Assembly: GCA_036172665.1 (NCBI GenBank)
Contig: JAYKNF010000015.1
Location: 1,612,001 to 1,676,000 of the forward strand
Reading direction: 5' to 3'
From: Prosopocoilus inquinatus
Lineage: Eukaryota; Arthropoda; Insecta; Coleoptera; Lucanidae
DNA length: 64,000 bases
Below, piece after piece: positions 60,121 through 64,000 of this stretch; within the stretch, counting starts at the first letter, position 1; every line of letters begins with the position of its first letter. Position numbers and translations under genes: made by a program. The notes below the pieces were generated by a model. That model had not been told where the DNA came from. It was given only the letters and a program-made list of their open reading frames with translations, and did not search any database.

Positions 60121-63100
60121 CGACGGAAAATCGCGTCGGTTCGATTTTTCGATCGAAGATGGCGCTGCAATGATCGAAATCGGACGCGTCGAACGTAAAC
60201 CCGGGTTGTCGCGTATCAAACGAAAGGTCTCGCCGAGCGGCGACGGAAAATCGCGTCGGTTCGATTTTTCGATCGAAGATGGCGCTGCAATGATCGAGAT
60301 CGGACGCGTCGAACGTAAACCCGGATTGTCGCGTATCAAACGAAAGGTCTCTCCGAGCGGCGACGGAAAATCGCGTCGGCTTGATTTTTCGATCGAAGAT
60401 GGCGCTGCAATGATCGAAATCGAACGCGTCGAACGTAAACCCGGATTGTCGCGTATCAAACGAAAGGTCTCGCGGAGCGGCGACGGAAAATCGCGTCGGT
60501 TCGATTTTTCGATCGAAGATGGCGCTGCAATGATCGAAACTGCACGCGTCGAACGTAAAAACGGGTTGTCGCACATCAAACGAATGGTCTCTCCGAGCGG
60601 CGACGGAAAATCGCGTCGGTTCGATTTTTCGATCGAAGATGGCGCTGCAATGATCGAAACTGGACGCGTCGAACGTAAACCCGGGTTGTCGCGCATCAAA
60701 CGAAAGGTCTCGCCGAGCGGCGACGGAAAATCGCGTCGGTTCGATTTTTCGATCTAAGATGGCGCTGCAATGATCGAAATCGAACGCGTCGAACGTAAAA
60801 TCGGATTGTCGCGTATCAAACGAAAGGTCTCGCCGAGCGGCGACGGAAAATCGCGTCGGTTCGATTTTTCGATCGAAGATGGCGCTGCAATGATCGAAAC
60901 TGGACGCGTCGAACGTAAACCCGGGTTGTCGCGTATCAAACGAAAGGTCTCGCCGAGCGGCGACGGAAAATCGCGTCGGTTCGATTTTTCGATCGAAGAC
61001 GGCGCTGCAATGATCGAAACTGTACGCGTCGAACGTAAACCCGGGTTGTCGCGTATCAAACGAAAGGTCTCGCCGAGCGGCGACGGAAAATCGCGTAGGT
61101 TCGATTTTTCGATCGAAGATGGCGCTGCAATGATCGAAATCGGACGCGTCGAACGTAAACCCGGATTGTCGCGTATCAAACGAAAGGTCTCGCCGAGCGG
61201 CGACGGAAAATCGCGTCGGCTTGATTTTTCGATCGAAGATGGCGCTGCAATGATCGAAATCGAACGCGTCGAACGTAAACCCGGATTGTCGCGTATCAAA
61301 CGAAAGGTCTCGCGGAGCGGCGACGGAAAATCGCGTCGGTTCGATTTTTCGATCGAAGATGGCGCTGCAATGATCGAAACTGCACGCGTCGAACGTAAAA
61401 ACGGGTTGTCGCGCATCAAACGAAAGGTCTCGCCGAGCGGGGACGGAAAATCGCGTCGGTTCGATTTTTCGACCGAAGATGGCGCTGCAATGATCGAAAT
61501 CGAACGCGTCGAACGTAAACCCGGATTGTCGCATATCAAACGAAAGGTCTCTCCGAGCGGCGACGGAAAATCGCGTCGGTTCGATTTTTCGATCGAAGAT
61601 GGCGCTGCAATGATCGAAACTTGACGCGTCGAACGTAAACCCAGGTTGTCGCGCATCAAACGAAAGGTCTCGCCGAGCGGCGACGGAAAATCGCGTCGGT
61701 TCGATTTTTCGACCGAAGATGGCGCTGCAATGATCGAAATCGAACGCGTCGAACGTAAACCCGGATTGTCGCATATCAAACGAAAGGTCTCGCCGAGCGG
61801 CGACGGAAAATCGCTTCGGTTCGATTTTTCGACCGAAGATGGCGCTGCAATGATCGAAATCGAACGCGTCGAACGTAAACCCGGATTGTCGCATAACAAA
61901 CGAAAGGTCTCTCCGAGCGGCGACGGAAAATCGCGTCGGTTCGATTTTTCGATTGAAGATGGCGCTGCAATGATCGAAACTGGACGCGTCGAACGTAAAC
62001 CCGGGTTGTCGCATATCAAACGAAAGGTCTCGCCAAGCGGCGACTGAAAAGCGCGTCGGTTCGATTTTTCGATCGAAGATGGCGCTGCAATGATCGAAAC
62101 TGGACGCGTCGAACGTAAACCCGGGTTGTCGCGCATCAGACGAAAGGTCTCGCCGAGCGGCGACGGAAAATCGCGTCGGTTCGATTTTTCGATCTAAGAT
62201 GGCGCTGCAATGATCGAAATCGGACGCGTCGAACGTAAAATCGGATTGTCGCGTATCAAACGAAAGGTCTCGCCGAGCGGCGACGGAAAATCGCGTCGGT
62301 TCGATTTTTCGATCGAAGATGGCGCTGCAATGATCGAAACTGGACGCGTCGAACGTAAACCCGGGTTGTCGCGTATCAAACGAAAGGTCTCGCCGAGCGG
62401 CGACGGAAAATCGCGTCGGTTCGATTTTTCGATCGAAGATGGCGCTGCAATGATCGAAACTGGACGCGTCGAACGTAAACCCGGGTTGTCGCGTATCAAA
62501 CGAAAGGTCTCGCCGAGCGGCGACGGAAAATCGCGTCGGTTCGATTTTTCGATCGAAGATGGCGCTGCAATGATCGAAATCGGACGCGTCGAACGTAAAC
62601 CCGAATTGTTGCGCATCAAACGAAAGGTCACGCCGAGCGGCGACGGAAAATCGCGTCGGCTTGATTTTTCGATCGAAGATGGCGCTGCAATGATCGAAAT
62701 CGAACGCGTCGAACGTAAACCCGGGTTGTCGCGGATCAAACGAAAGGTCTCGCCGAGCGGCGACGGAAAATCGCGTCGGTTCGATTTTTGATCGAAAATG
62801 GCGCTGCAATGATCGAAAGTGGACGCGTCGAACGTAAACCCGGGTTGTCGTGCATCAAACGAAAGGTCTCGCCGAACGGCGAAGGAAAATCGCGTCGGTT
62901 CGATTTTTCGATCGAAGATGGCGCTGCAATGATCGAAATCGGACGCGTCGAACGTAAACCCGGATTGTCGCGTATCAAACGAAAGGTCTCGCCGAGCGGC
63001 GACGGAAAATCGCGTCGGTTCGATTTTTTGATCGAAGATGGCGCTGCAATGATCGAAACTGGACGCGTCGAACGTAAACCCTGGTTGTCGCGCATCAAAC

Positions 63101-63228
63101 GAAAAGTCTCGCCCAGCGGCGACGGAAAATCGCGTCGGTTCGATTTTTCGATCGAAGATGGCGCTGCAATGATCGAAATCGGACGCGTCGAACGTAAACC
63201 CGGATTATCGCCTATCAAACGAAAGGTC
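60121..63228 (+). repeat. Block B25: about 26 units of the 120-bp repeat
   Basis: Carries several private changes: GAAACTTGACGC near 61616 (TGA), GAGCGGGGACGG near 61435, GACTGAAAAGCG near 62042, CCCGAATTG near 62601, and GCCCAGCGG near 63111. One-base deletion at 62790. Around 61460-61910 three units with TTTCGACCGAAG recur. Confidence 0.95.
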
Positions 63229-63741
63229 AAAATCGATCGCGTCGAATTCTTTCCGACGTAGAAGAAAGTAGCTTTACGAACGTAACGTTTACCACATGGC
63301 GAGAGATATACGGGGTGATATCGAAAATGTGACACGAACGCGTGTGTAACAGTGAAAAAGTGTTTCCACTGAAAAAAAGTAAGTGTTAAAAACAACGGAA
63401 AACCTCCAAATTCCATTTCTCCGATGTTACTCCGGCAATAGGAAAAAAGGTTATAAGACGATCGCGTCGGCGGCGGCGGCGGCGGCGGCGTCGTTTTGCC
63501 GGTTAAATTCTTCACGATTTGCATTGTGCCGTCGCGTGTACGCTCGACCGAACGCGTCGAGATTTTGACGGAGCTCATTTGAATTTGCAGCCGCGTAAAA
63601 GATGGGATCGACGAGGGTTGGTTGGCAACGATCGCGCGACACGCGCAGTAAGGAAACCTTGACACCTGACATATATAATATTATATCTGTACGGCCAGTC
63701 GAGGGGCCGTAGCCCCGGAGATCGGTTGGGGGGGGGGGGGG
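63229..63741 (+). repeat. Spacer module M25, full length, subtype B marks with (GCG)7
   Basis: TTTGCAGCCGCG and CACCTGAC with (GCG)7, AT palindrome at 63673-63686, 14 G at 63728-63741. It exits into ATAATCGAGTCGG. Confidence 0.9.
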
Positions 63742-64000
63742 CGACGGATAATCGAGTCGGTTCGATTTTTCGATCGAAGATGGCGCTGCAATGATCGAAA
63801 TCGGACGCGTCGAACGTAAACCCGGGTTGTCGCGTATCAAACGAAAGGTCTCGCCGAGCGGCGACGGAAAATCGCGTCGGTTCGATTTTTCGATCGAAGA
63901 TGGCGCTGCAATGATCGAAACTGGACGCGTCGAACGTAAACCCGGGTTGTCGCGTATCAAACGAAAGGTCTCGCCGAGCGGCGACGGAAAATCGCGTCGG
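63742..64000 (+). repeat. Block B26: about 2 units of the 120-bp repeat (right end cut by window)
   Basis: Two standard units and the start of a third. The array continues beyond the window. Confidence 0.95.

Noticed and set aside
1..64000. CRISPR array
   Set aside because: Units are 120 bp and directly adjacent, with no unique spacers. The modules are themselves copies.
1..64000. 18S, 5.8S, 28S, 5S rRNA, tRNA or telomeric repeats
   Set aside because: I recognised none of the conserved rRNA stretches, no tRNA-like A and B boxes and no TTAGG or TTAGGG arrays. The rDNA link rests on architecture only.

Overview
The window is repetitive eukaryotic DNA in which I find no supportable protein-coding gene. 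About 430 direct copies of a 120-bp unit, all in one orientation, are interrupted 25 times by a different, nearly invariant element of about 0.5 kb, here called the spacer module (M1 to M25). Twenty-two modules are full length and three (M13, M19, M20) share one internal deletion. The 25 modules divide the array into 26 blocks (B1 to B26) of about 6 to 39 units.

Kind of organism. Nothing looks bacterial or viral. Concerted homogenisation, higher-order repeats and segmental duplications of 2 to 9 kb are typical of eukaryotic tandem arrays. The 120-bp unit is about 55% G+C and holds 22 CpG in its consensus, so CpG is not depleted. That fits a lineage with little repeat methylation, such as many insects, or an array kept unmethylated. 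The architecture (blocks of short repeats alternating with single-copy modules that carry an AT-rich core) resembles the intergenic spacer of ribosomal DNA, where spacer promoters alternate with enhancer repeats, as in Xenopus and Drosophila. This is inference. I recognise no 18S, 5.8S or 28S sequence in the window, so an unrelated composite satellite remains possible.

Layout. 1-17,458 holds two copies of an 8.9-kb segment (M1-M3 and M4-M6) containing the two longest blocks (39 units each) and higher-order repeats of 11 and 12 units. 17,459-27,117 (M7-M9) holds blocks rich in a 240-bp dimeric arrangement. 27,118-49,913 (M10-M18) is a mosaic of reshuffled cassettes with a clear 3.87-kb tandem duplication. 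49,914-58,413 (M19-M23) holds the truncated modules and more cassette copies. 58,414-64,000 (M23-M25) ends inside a block.

How the parts could work together. Each full module contains, in order: a junction with an EcoRI site, a conserved CAGTG/CACTG hairpin, a (GCG)n tract, a 14-bp AT palindrome, a GGGGC/GCCCC hairpin, and a G tract of 11-16 bases (or an A-interrupted G6AG5). If this is an rDNA spacer, the AT palindrome and GC hairpin are the best promoter candidates and the 120-bp units the best enhancer or binding-site candidates. The long open frames on both strands follow from a unit length divisible by three and few stop codons, and are not treated as genes.
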